Assembly (NCBI GenBank): GCA_004553595.1
Contig: SFKZ01000001.1
Span: 1-64,000, forward strand
From: Methanobrevibacter ruminantium
GTDB lineage: Archaea; Methanobacteriota; Methanobacteria; Methanobacteriales; Methanobacteriaceae
Reading direction: 5' to 3'
DNA: 64,000 nt
This document shows positions 8,982 through 16,733 of the stretch, in pieces. Under the pieces are notes generated by a model. The model worked only from the letters and a program-made list of their open reading frames with translations, ran no database searches and was not told the DNA's origin. Both the position numbers and the translations under genes were made by a program. Position 1 is the stretch's first letter. Each line of letters begins with the position of its first letter.

Positions 8982-9968
8982 ATGGGAGTAAAATTCAAGG
9001 ACATAGTTTCCCCAGAGGAAATTAGTCTAAAAGATTTGGAAGGAAGAACCGTAGCAATTGACGCATACAACACAATTTACCAGTTTTTATCAGGAATTCG
9101 TCAAAGAGATGGAAGCCCATTGATGGATCAAAACGGCAATGTAACCTCCCATTTAAGTGGAATCCTCTATAGAACTGCATCAATAGTCGATAAAGGAATC
9201 AAACCTATCTATGTTTTTGATGGAGACAGTTCAGAGCATAAGGCAAAAACCATCGAACAAAGAAAGGCCATTAAAGAAGAGGCTATGGAAAAATGGGAAG
9301 AGGCTAAAGCTGCAGGAAACATTGAAGAAGCAAGGAAATTTGCTATAAGAACTTCCAGAATGTCTCCTTATATCCTTGAATCATCTAAAAAACTGCTTGA
9401 TTATATGGGAATACCTTATGTGCAAGCTAAAGGAGAAGGGGAAGCTCAAGGAGCATATATGGTAGAGCAAGGAGATGCATGGGCTGTAGCTTCACAGGAT
9501 TATGACTGTTTGCTATTCGGCGCTCCACGTATCATCAGAAATCTCACATTAAGTGGGGGATTGTCAAACCTTGAATATCTTGAACTTCAAAAGGTCTTGG
9601 AAGATATAGACTTGACAAGAGAACAGCTAATCGATGTGGCATTGATGGTAGGAACCGACTTCAACGAAGGAATCCATGGAATCGGTGCAAAAACCGGATT
9701 AAAATTAATCAGAAACAACACTTTAGAAGACATTTTAGTTCAAAAGGGAATCACAGAAGTGAATGTTGAACCAGATGAACTAAGAGACATCTTCTTAAAG
9801 CATGATGTGAACACAGATTATGAAATCAAGTTCAAAAGTGCGAAAAAGGACAAGCTTGTTGAATTCATGTGTGAAGAGCATGGATTTTCCGAAAGCAGAG
9901 TCCTGAATGTTACAGAAAAATTGAAAAAATTAAGTTCAACACAAAAAAGTTTAGAGGATTGGTTCTAA
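8982..9968 (+). CDS. fen: Flap endonuclease 1 (FEN-1)
   Basis: 328 residues. FEN-1 removes 5' flaps in Okazaki-fragment maturation and long-patch repair. Motifs: start MGVKFKDIV (the glycine after Met is conserved at the active site), DAYNTIYQFL and YVFDGDSSEHKAKT in the N domain, GEGEAQGAYM and SQDYDCLLFG in the I domain, and GTDFNEGIHGIGAKTG. The C-terminal QKSLEDWF is a canonical PCNA-binding PIP box (QxxLxxWF). The ATG at 8982 is chosen over an in-frame GTG three codons upstream because AGGTGG precedes it at proper spacing and the MGV start is universal. Normal length. Confidence 0.96.
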   Translation: MGVKFKDIVSPEEISLKDLEGRTVAIDAYNTIYQFLSGIRQRDGSPLMDQNGNVTSHLSGILYRTASIVDKGIKPIYVFDGDSSEHKAKTIEQRKAIKEEAMEKWEEAKAAGNIEEARKFAIRTSRMSPYILESSKKLLDYMGIPYVQAKGEGEAQGAYMVEQGDAWAVASQDYDCLLFGAPRIIRNLTLSGGLSNLEYLELQKVLEDIDLTREQLIDVALMVGTDFNEGIHGIGAKTGLKLIRNNTLEDILVQKGITEVNVEPDELRDIFLKHDVNTDYEIKFKSAKKDKLVEFMCEEHGFSESRVLNVTEKLKKLSSTQKSLEDWF

Positions 9969-10061
9969 AACCAATCTTATCTATTTATTTGCTATTTTTA
10001 TAAAAGTTGAATCGATTAAACTTTGAATTTGAAATAAATTGAATTTAAAAAAAAGCTATTT

Positions 10062-10727
10062 TTAATAACGTGGGAAATCCAAGCCATAAATTATTTTTAC
10101 ATACTTTAATGCAAGATCCGCTTGTTTTTTATAATCCTTCAACACTCTTTTCTCAAAGTCATCCCTATTCTTGCTGAGTGTAATCAACCTTAAAAATGAC
10201 ATGTATTCTTGAACTGAAGCATCATAATCATAATCATATTTTTCAAATAGCTCATCATCACTAAGCTTTAAGTCTTCACCTCTGAATGAAGGAAATTCCA
10301 AAGTTTGACAAATATTTTCCTTAGTGAAATGCTTTCTTCTTATCAAAGGGGAAACAGAACTGCATAAGACATATTGGCTGCAATCGATCAATGGAGGAAT
10401 TCCGTCCTTATCAAGTCTTTCCAAGCTTGTTAATCTATCAAAATGCTTAATATTGTAGGAGTGAAGTTCTGTATAAAAATCAGGCTTATAATAATCAATC
10501 AAATCCAATATCTTCTTTCCTTGCTCAGACTCGTAAAATTCCCTATGAATTGTGGAAACATATGGAGTCTTGTCGAAATTATAGATATAAATCTGTCCGC
10601 TTGAGAAATCATCATTGGATAAAAGCTTAATCAAAGGCAATACATCATTACCTTCATCGCCATGAACTCCTCCAATAAATAATTTTGTAGGCCCTTCTCC
10701 ATTATCAATATAGCGAAAATAAGACAT
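10062..10727 (-). CDS. DUF2119-like protein with zinc-carboxypeptidase-type motifs
   Basis: 221 residues. The N-terminus carries FIGGVHGDEGND, the HxxE-type zinc-binding pattern of the M14 carboxypeptidase / succinylglutamate desuccinylase fold. A second likely metal histidine lies in YTELHSY about 60 residues later. A late glutamate, ..CQTLEFPSF, sits where the catalytic Glu would be. These features match an archaeal family usually left uncharacterised (I recall it as DUF2119). It may be a metallo-hydrolase of amide or ester bonds, with unknown substrate. It stands between fen (convergent) and the homocysteine hydrolase gene, with its own spacing. Its ribosome binding site is weak. Confidence 0.6.
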   Translation of the reverse strand: MSYFRYIDNGEGPTKLFIGGVHGDEGNDVLPLIKLLSNDDFSSGQIYIYNFDKTPYVSTIHREFYESEQGKKILDLIDYYKPDFYTELHSYNIKHFDRLTSLERLDKDGIPPLIDCSQYVLCSSVSPLIRRKHFTKENICQTLEFPSFRGEDLKLSDDELFEKYDYDYDASVQEYMSFLRLITLSKNRDDFEKRVLKDYKKQADLALKYVKIIYGLDFPRY

Positions 10728-10848
10728 GATATCAGTCCAATAGTTAAATAGAAAATGAAATATAAAAATTTAAAAAAAAATTAAATTAAAGTAAATAAAG
10801 ATTTAAAAAAATAATTTATTTAAAAATAAAATAAAAGATTAAAGAGAA

Positions 10849-12099
10849 TTAGGTTCCTTCTCTCCAATCGGATAAGTAATCTTTTTGACGTTCTGATAAA
10901 TCGTCGATTTCAATGCCCATAGCCTTAAGCTTTAATCTTGCAACATCATCATCAATACTGTCAGGAGCCTTTTCAACACTTAAGGACAAGTCATTTTCAA
11001 CGATGTATTTAGCAGACAACGCTTGAACAGCAAAACTCATATCCATGATTTCTGCTGGGTGTCCTTGGCCTCTTGCTGCTGCAAGGTTTACAAGTCTTCC
11101 ATCTGCTAAAAGATAGATCTTTCTTCCATCTTTCATGGTAAACATTTCAATACTTTCCCTTACCTCTTCACAGCTTACAGATTGAGCTTCAAGGTCTTGT
11201 CTGTTGATTTCCACATTGAAATGTCCTGAGTTGGATAACATACATCCGTCTTTCATGTACTTGAAGTCATCTCCATGTATGATGTCAATGTTACCTGTTA
11301 CAGTAACAACAAGGTCGGCTATTTTTACAGCTTCTCTTATTTTCATTACTCTGTAACCATCCATCCTTGCTTCAAGCGCTCTGATTGGGTCAACTTCAGT
11401 GACAATTACATTTGCACCGAGTCCAGCAGCACGGGATGCAACTCCACGACCACACCAGCCGTAACCGCAGACAACTACATTCTTACCTGCAATCAACATA
11501 TTGGTGGTTCCCATAATTGCATCCAAGGAAGATTGGCCGGTACCGTAACGGTTGTCAAACAAGTATTTGGTATAAGCGTCATTTACAGCAATAACTGGGA
11601 ATTTAAGAGCCCCATCAGCATGCATAGCTTCCAATCTGTGAACACCAGTGGTTGTTTCTTCACAAGCACCTTTAATGTTTGCCAAGAGTTCAGGACGTTT
11701 TTCATGAAGGTACATGATCATATCTGCACCATCATCAATGATTACATCTGGCTTGTGGGATAAAACATTGTCAATAGCTTCGTAATATTCCTCATCGGTT
11801 TGTTCTCTCCAACCATAGATATGCAAACCGAGAGCAGCTGCTCCAGCTGCTGCATCATCATGGGTTGAAAGAGGGTTACAACCAGTCATAGCCACTTCAG
11901 CCCCACCCGCCTTTAAAGTCAAACCTAAATTGACAGTTTTAGGTTCTAAGTGTAAGCATGATCCAATGGTAATACCTTCAAAAGGCTTTTCTTCTTCAAA
12001 TTGTTTTTTGATGTGTTCAAGAACAGGCATGTGTTTTTGAACCCATTTGATTTTCCTAATCCCTTCATCAGCAAGGGACATGTCTTTAACATTACTCAT
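10849..12099 (-). CDS. ahcY: S-adenosylhomocysteine (or S-inosylhomocysteine) hydrolase
   Basis: 416 residues. Clears the product of SAM-dependent methylations by hydrolysing S-adenosylhomocysteine; in methanogens the physiological substrate can be S-inosylhomocysteine formed after deamination. Evidence: GCNPLSTHDDAAAGAA, the NAD-binding GYGWCGRGVASRAAG motif, DDGADMIMYL, NRYGTGQSSLDAI and a C-terminal ARGQGHPAEIMDMSFAVQ segment. Start is the ATG at 12099 with GTGATATTT before it; an in-frame GTG three codons upstream overlaps that site and is unlikely. Transcribed alone. Confidence 0.95.
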   Translation of the reverse strand: MSNVKDMSLADEGIRKIKWVQKHMPVLEHIKKQFEEEKPFEGITIGSCLHLEPKTVNLGLTLKAGGAEVAMTGCNPLSTHDDAAAGAAALGLHIYGWREQTDEEYYEAIDNVLSHKPDVIIDDGADMIMYLHEKRPELLANIKGACEETTTGVHRLEAMHADGALKFPVIAVNDAYTKYLFDNRYGTGQSSLDAIMGTTNMLIAGKNVVVCGYGWCGRGVASRAAGLGANVIVTEVDPIRALEARMDGYRVMKIREAVKIADLVVTVTGNIDIIHGDDFKYMKDGCMLSNSGHFNVEINRQDLEAQSVSCEEVRESIEMFTMKDGRKIYLLADGRLVNLAAARGQGHPAEIMDMSFAVQALSAKYIVENDLSLSVEKAPDSIDDDVARLKLKAMGIEIDDLSERQKDYLSDWREGT

Positions 12100-12352
12100 A
12101 AATATCACATGAACAATTAATTAACAAAATAAATAATAATCATTTTAAAAAAATCATAATAAAATAATTATAATATAACTCCAAATCATAACTTTATATC
12201 ATAATCCCATATTATAATTCATACCATAATTTTTATCATTATAATTTATTAATTTCAATATAAATATTAATTGTGTTTTTTATAATATAAGATTTACTAA
12301 CAAACAAAAACTATATAAATTATGAAAAACATAACTTTTAATACTGTCTGAT

Positions 12353-12462
12353 GCCGGGGTGGCTCAGCTGGTTAGAGCGCACGGCTCATAGGGTAACTAA
12401 GCGTGCTCTGACTTTTTTCCTGGGATACCGTGAGATCGCGGGTTCGAATCCCGCCCCCGGCA
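12353..12462 (+). tRNA. Elongator tRNA-Met (CAU) with a 36-nt intron
   Basis: The acceptor stem GCCGGGG pairs with CCCCGGC, followed by discriminator A; CCA is not encoded. D stem GCTC/GAGC, T arm GCGGG-TTCGAAT-CCCGC and anticodon stem CACGG/CCGTG are intact. The anticodon loop reads CTCATA, then an intron, then A, giving anticodon CAU. The G1:C72 pair and an anticodon stem without three consecutive G:C pairs argue for the elongator rather than the initiator. A modified tRNA-Ile(CAU) cannot be fully excluded. Mature length is 74 nt. Confidence 0.95.
12391..12426 (+). other. Archaeal tRNA intron with bulge-helix-bulge splice motif
   Basis: Thirty-six bases inserted between tRNA positions 37 and 38. 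The four-base helix CUCA (exon) / UGGG (intron end) is flanked by bulges UA|G on the 5' side and AU|A on the 3' side. The CGG/CCG anticodon stem lies outside and GG/CC inside. Cleavage after the second base of each bulge gives exactly these intron limits, as expected for the archaeal splicing endonuclease. Confidence 0.9.
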
Positions 12463-12768
12463 TCCAATCCCAGGAATCATAACATCATAACTTTTTTTAA
12501 CTATTTTTATTCAATTCAACACAAATAGACAACTTAATAAACTATTTTTACTTATTTACCCAATTTTATTGATTCAACTTCTCTTATCGATTGGTTCAAC
12601 TTATTTTTTTTTTTGATTCATCTATTTCATTATTAAAAGTTCAATCAATTAAGCTATTAAAAAATGATATTAATTAAAAAGAACAATATTAGAATATCTG
12701 AAAAATATAATTATTTAGAGAATCAATAGAAGAATATTAAAAATTAATAAAATTTTATAGGTTATACA
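12463..12768. other. Intergenic region, nothing recognised
   Basis: About 300 A/T-rich bases between the tRNA and the aldo/keto reductase. The T-rich first part (about 12488-12620) can serve as the tRNA terminator, and the second part must hold the reductase promoter. No gene or repeat was seen. Confidence 0.4.
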
Positions 12769-13938
12769 ATGAAATATAGAACTTTAGGAAAAACTGGAGA
12801 GAAAGTTTCTATCTTAGGATTCGGAGCAATGAGATTGCCTCATTTTAAAGACAATAATCAAATAAATGTTGAAGAGTCAGATAAAATATTGAGTTATGGG
12901 ATTGAAAATGGAATAAATCTTGTTGACACCGCTTATTCTTATCATGCAAATAACTTATCTGGAAAAGGAAATTGTGAAGAGTATCTTGGAAACTTCTTGT
13001 ATGAAAATTCATATAGGGATGAAATCATTTTAAGTACAAAGCTTCCTAGTTGGCTCATTAAGTCAAAAGAGGATATGGAAAACATATTTGAACAGCAACT
13101 AAAGGATTTGAAAACAGATTCAATTGATTTATATATGCTGCATAGCCTCAACGAGGATTATTGGAAAATGTTTAGGGAACTTGATGTCTTTGAATTCATG
13201 GATGATCTCTTAAGCTCTGGTAGAGTAAAACATATGGGATTTTCAGCCCATACAGAGATGGATTGGATAGTGGATATTGTAGATGACTATGACAAGTTCG
13301 AATTTGGCCTTACCCAATTGAACTACCTTGATGAAAGATACCAATCCGGAAGGGAGGGAGTTGAGTATTTGGCTTCCCATAATTTAGGAACAATGATTAT
13401 GGAACCTCTTAGAGGTGGAAGACTAGTGCAAAATGTTCCTCAAGACATTATGGAATTATGGGATATGGCTGAAGAAAAGAGAACCCCTCTTGAATGGGCT
13501 TTCCAATACCTTTGGAATATGGAAGAAGTGAACACAGTCCTTAGTGGAATGAACAGCATAGAACAAGTAAAGGAGAACATTGAAATAGCCAACAGGTCCG
13601 AAATAAACTCCATCAGTGAAAATGACTTGGATCTTATTTATGAGGTTTCTTGGGAATACAAGCAAAGAAGAGGAAATGACTGCACAGGTTGTGGCTACTG
13701 CATGCCATGCCCTAATGGAGTGGATATTGCAGGATGCTTTAGGGAATACAACGTGGCTAAAATGTTGGATAATCCTGCAGGAAGTGCAATGCATTATTTC
13801 TCACTTGAAAACGGCACAAGAGCAGACAGTTGCATTCATTGCGATGACTGCCTAAACCATTGCACTCAAATGATCAATATCTCTGAAGATTTAAAGAAAG
13901 TTGAAGAGTTCTTTGGCAAGAAATACACTTATTTCTAA
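12769..13938 (+). CDS. Aldo/keto reductase with C-terminal ferredoxin domain
   Basis: 389 residues. Residues 1-290 are an aldo/keto reductase barrel with the catalytic tetrad visible as D53 and Y58 (DTAYSYH), K91 (STKLP) and H125 (YMLHSL). Residues about 300-375 add a ferredoxin-like module: CTGCGYCMPCPNGVDI and CIHCDDCLNHC, consistent with two iron-sulfur clusters. This architecture is common in anaerobes and suggests reduction of carbonyl substrates with electrons passed through Fe-S clusters. The substrate cannot be deduced. It is transcribed alone from a weak AGGTTAT site. Its last codons lie inside a 21-bp tandem repeat. Confidence 0.85.
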   Translation: MKYRTLGKTGEKVSILGFGAMRLPHFKDNNQINVEESDKILSYGIENGINLVDTAYSYHANNLSGKGNCEEYLGNFLYENSYRDEIILSTKLPSWLIKSKEDMENIFEQQLKDLKTDSIDLYMLHSLNEDYWKMFRELDVFEFMDDLLSSGRVKHMGFSAHTEMDWIVDIVDDYDKFEFGLTQLNYLDERYQSGREGVEYLASHNLGTMIMEPLRGGRLVQNVPQDIMELWDMAEEKRTPLEWAFQYLWNMEEVNTVLSGMNSIEQVKENIEIANRSEINSISENDLDLIYEVSWEYKQRRGNDCTGCGYCMPCPNGVDIAGCFREYNVAKMLDNPAGSAMHYFSLENGTRADSCIHCDDCLNHCTQMINISEDLKKVEEFFGKKYTYF

Positions 13939-13985
13939 TAATAATACACTTATTTCTAATAATAATACACTTATTTCTAATAATT
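13923..13985. repeat. Three 21-bp tandem copies spanning a stop codon
   Basis: The unit ATACACTTATTTCTAATAATA occurs at 13923-13943, 13944-13964 and 13965-13985; only the last base of the third copy differs. The first copy contains the end of the aldo/keto reductase (KYTYF stop), so the array arose by duplication of the gene's 3' end. Confidence 0.95.
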
Positions 13986-14114
13986 AAAAAAGTGATCATA
14001 AAAAATAACAATTGTTATATACAATAAGATTTAATATAGAACTAGGGATTCAAAAAGATATAAAGATATAAAAGATAATTGATAATATATTATTAGATGT
14101 GAAAAGGTGGAAAT

Positions 14115-14867
14115 ATGCCAGAAAGATATAAAGGATTTGGATACTGGGATATAGCAACTCGTCAAATGAGTATTGTAACTAGAAGCCAACAGACAAGATT
14201 TAAAGATGCTAAAATAGGAGTAGTTGGCTGTGGAGGCATAGGTGGAGGAACCATTCTTATGCTTGCACGTATGGGACTTGGAGACTTAACAATAATAGAC
14301 AAGGATGCATATGATCTGTCAAACTTAAACAGACAGGCAATCTCCAGTTTAGAAACAGTAGGTGTTGACAAATCAATTGCAACAAAGGAAAGAGTCAGAA
14401 TAACAAACCCTTATACAAAAGTTAATGCTTTTAATGAAGAATTGAATGCTGACAATATTGGAGAAGTCTTTGGCGATAGGGATATAATCATAGATGCATT
14501 GGATAACCTATACACAAGAATCATTGTAAGCAGATTTGCTAGAGAAAATGATATTCCATTCGTTCATGGAGCTATCCATGGAACACAAGGGCAAGTAAGC
14601 GTATTCACTAAAGACACTCCATCATATGAGGAATTGTTCTCCCTTCCATCCCTTGGAAAGGAATTGGGAGAGGAAACCAAGAAGGAAATATCAAAATTAA
14701 CTAAAGGAGTTCCTCCAGTAATCGGACCTGTTCCAAATATTGTTGGATGTTTAGAAGCGTTTGAAGCTTACAAACTCGTGACTGGAATTGGAGAAGTTAA
14801 CTACGCTCCAAAAATACTTAATTTTGATTTACTAAACTTAGAATCTTTTAAAGTTTTGGAATTGTAA
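14115..14867 (+). CDS. ThiF/MoeB-type E1-like adenylyltransferase
   Basis: 250 residues. These enzymes adenylate the C-terminal glycine of a ubiquitin-like sulfur carrier. Visible: nucleotide-binding VVGCGGIGGG (about 36-45), IDKD and DLSNLNRQAI (the arginine finger region), DALDNLYTRI (about 121-130), and HGAIHGTQGQVSVF. The paired CxxC zinc cysteines usual in MoeB/ThiF are absent; the only late cysteine is in NIVGC. The partner could be MoaD/ThiS-like or a SAMP, but none is encoded nearby. The ribosome binding site AAAGGTGG is strong. It stands between the reductase and glnA. Confidence 0.8.
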   Translation: MPERYKGFGYWDIATRQMSIVTRSQQTRFKDAKIGVVGCGGIGGGTILMLARMGLGDLTIIDKDAYDLSNLNRQAISSLETVGVDKSIATKERVRITNPYTKVNAFNEELNADNIGEVFGDRDIIIDALDNLYTRIIVSRFARENDIPFVHGAIHGTQGQVSVFTKDTPSYEELFSLPSLGKELGEETKKEISKLTKGVPPVIGPVPNIVGCLEAFEAYKLVTGIGEVNYAPKILNFDLLNLESFKVLEL

Positions 14868-15154
14868 CAATTCTAAAACTACAACTTTTTTTACTTATTT
14901 TAGATAAAATTCCCCAATGATTTTTAATAATTTTTGCTATTTTTTAAACTATTCTTATCAAAATTTTATGAAAAAATATATCAAAATATATTTTTGTTCA
15001 ATTTTTTATTATAAAAATAAACTTTTTTTAAAATTTTAATAAAAAATTAAATATTCAAATGAAAAATATTAAAAAAAATATATTATTAGACAAGGTTTAA
15101 AAAGTAGAAAATAGATAAAATAATATATTAAAATATATAGATATATTATTAGGT
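14868..15154. promoter_or_regulatory. glnA promoter region
   Basis: A/T-rich spacer after the ThiF-like gene. A TATA-like stretch at about 15131-15146 (AAATATATAGATATAT) is placed to start transcription near 15160, on top of the NrpR operator described separately. No other gene is present. Confidence 0.6.
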
Positions 15155-15168
15155 GGAAATCTATTTCC
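15155..15168. promoter_or_regulatory. NrpR operator GGAA-N6-TTCC
   Basis: The sequence GGAA-ATCTAT-TTCC is a perfect match to the palindromic NrpR binding consensus known from methanogens. It lies about 20-25 bases after the TATA-like element and about 77 bases before the glnA start, so bound NrpR would block the transcription start. The nrpR gene is the next gene after glnA. Confidence 0.85.
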
Positions 15169-15244
15169 GAACTAATATTAAAAAATAATTATTAAATTGA
15201 AATAATTATTATATTTTATTCCAAATCTAATGGAGAATGATTTA

Positions 15245-16588
15245 ATGGAAGAAAGAATCAAAAATGTAATTGAAAGAATGAAAGCAGACAATATCAAGTT
15301 TATTAGACTCCAATTTGTTGATTTACATGGAATTCCAAAAAATGTATCTATTCCATGCAAATTAGAAAATATGGAAGACTTATTAACTGACGGCATCCTA
15401 TTTGATGGATCTTCAATACCAGGTTTCGTAGGAATTGAAGGAAGTGACCTTGTATTGAAACCAGATATAAGCACTTATTCCGCTTTATCCTGGAGACCTG
15501 AAGAATCTGCATCCTGCAGATTTATTTGTGACATTTACAAACCTAATGGAGAACCATTTGAAGGAGATCCAAGAGGAATCCTCAAAAAAGCATTGGCTAA
15601 AATCAAGGAAGAAGGTTACACCTATAACATAGGCCCAGAACCTGAATTCTTTATTGTAGACACTGATGATGACGGATACCCAATTCCTCACGATGATGCA
15701 GGATACTTTGATGTGGAACCTGTTGATAAGGGAACTGACTTCAGAAGAGAAATTACAACTAACTTACAGGAATTAGGCTTTGAAGTTGAAGCAAGCCACC
15801 ACGAAGTAGGTCCTGGTCAAAATGAAATTGCATTCAAATTCGATGACGCTTTAAAAACTGCAGATGCAGTAATTACATTCAAACAAGCAATTAAAGCTAT
15901 TGTAGCAAATATGGCTGATTTCGATGGATTTGACTACAGAGTTACCTTCATGCCAAAACCATTCTTCGGAGAAAGCGGAAGTGGAATGCACTGTCACCAA
16001 AGTTTATTCAAAGATGGAGAAAACATCTTTTATGATGAAAACAGTGAAACCGGATTATCCCAAGAAGCAATGTGGTTTATTGGAGGATTATTAAAACACT
16101 CTGCAGCAATCACCGCAGTTACCAACCCTATTGTAAACTCATACAAAAGATTGGTTCCAGGTTATGAAGCTCCAGTATACATTTCCTATGGTATTCAAAA
16201 CAGATCCACTTTAATCAGAGTTCCAGCTGCACGTGGAAAAGCTACCCGTATTGAATACAGAAGCCCAGACCCAACCTGTAACCCTTATCTTGCATTTGCA
16301 GTGATGTTGGAAGCTGGTATGGACGGTATCAAAAACAAAATCGACCCTGGAGAAGCAATTGAATTTAACATTTATGAGTTAAGCGATGAAGAAAGGGAAG
16401 AAATGGGTATTGAATTATTACCTTCCAGTTTATGGGAAGCATACCATACCTTTGAAGAAAGCGAAATCATGAAAGAAGCACTTGGAGACCACATATTCAA
16501 TGCATTCCTCAGTGCAAAATATGAGGAATGGGACGAATACAGAGTCCAAGTATTCAATTACGAACATAAGAAATACTTAAACTTATAA
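15245..16588 (+). CDS. glnA: Glutamine synthetase, type I
   Basis: 447 residues. Makes glutamine from glutamate, ammonia and ATP. GS-I motifs: FDGSSIPGFV, PEPEFFIVD, HHEVGPGQNEI, SGMHCHQSLF, NRSTLIRVPAARGKATRIE and DPTCNPYLAFAVML. The position of the bacterial adenylylation tyrosine reads NIYELSDEER; archaeal enzymes are normally regulated by 2-oxoglutarate and PII-type proteins instead. ATG 15245 (MEERIKN) is preferred over the in-frame ATG at 15230 because a GGAGA site lies between them at the right distance. The operator upstream and nrpR downstream indicate nitrogen repression. Confidence 0.97.
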   Translation: MEERIKNVIERMKADNIKFIRLQFVDLHGIPKNVSIPCKLENMEDLLTDGILFDGSSIPGFVGIEGSDLVLKPDISTYSALSWRPEESASCRFICDIYKPNGEPFEGDPRGILKKALAKIKEEGYTYNIGPEPEFFIVDTDDDGYPIPHDDAGYFDVEPVDKGTDFRREITTNLQELGFEVEASHHEVGPGQNEIAFKFDDALKTADAVITFKQAIKAIVANMADFDGFDYRVTFMPKPFFGESGSGMHCHQSLFKDGENIFYDENSETGLSQEAMWFIGGLLKHSAAITAVTNPIVNSYKRLVPGYEAPVYISYGIQNRSTLIRVPAARGKATRIEYRSPDPTCNPYLAFAVMLEAGMDGIKNKIDPGEAIEFNIYELSDEEREEMGIELLPSSLWEAYHTFEESEIMKEALGDHIFNAFLSAKYEEWDEYRVQVFNYEHKKYLNL

Positions 16589-16624
16589 TCCAATTATCTA
16601 ATTGAATTTAAGATTTAAGAACCT

Positions 16625-16666
16625 ATAGCTATTTAAAAATTAAATAGCTATTTTTATTTTATTTTT
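16625..16666 (+). terminator. glnA terminator hairpin
   Basis: A perfect 12-bp stem (ATAGCTATTTAA / TTAAATAGCTAT) with a three-base loop at 16625-16651 is followed by a T-rich run (TTTTATTTTATTTTT). It lies 37 bases after the glnA stop and would separate glnA from nrpR. Confidence 0.8.
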
Positions 16667-16733
16667 AAAGACTTATTTTAACAAAACACATTCTTATTTT
16701 TAAAAAATTCCAGTTTAGAAAGTAGGAGATTAC

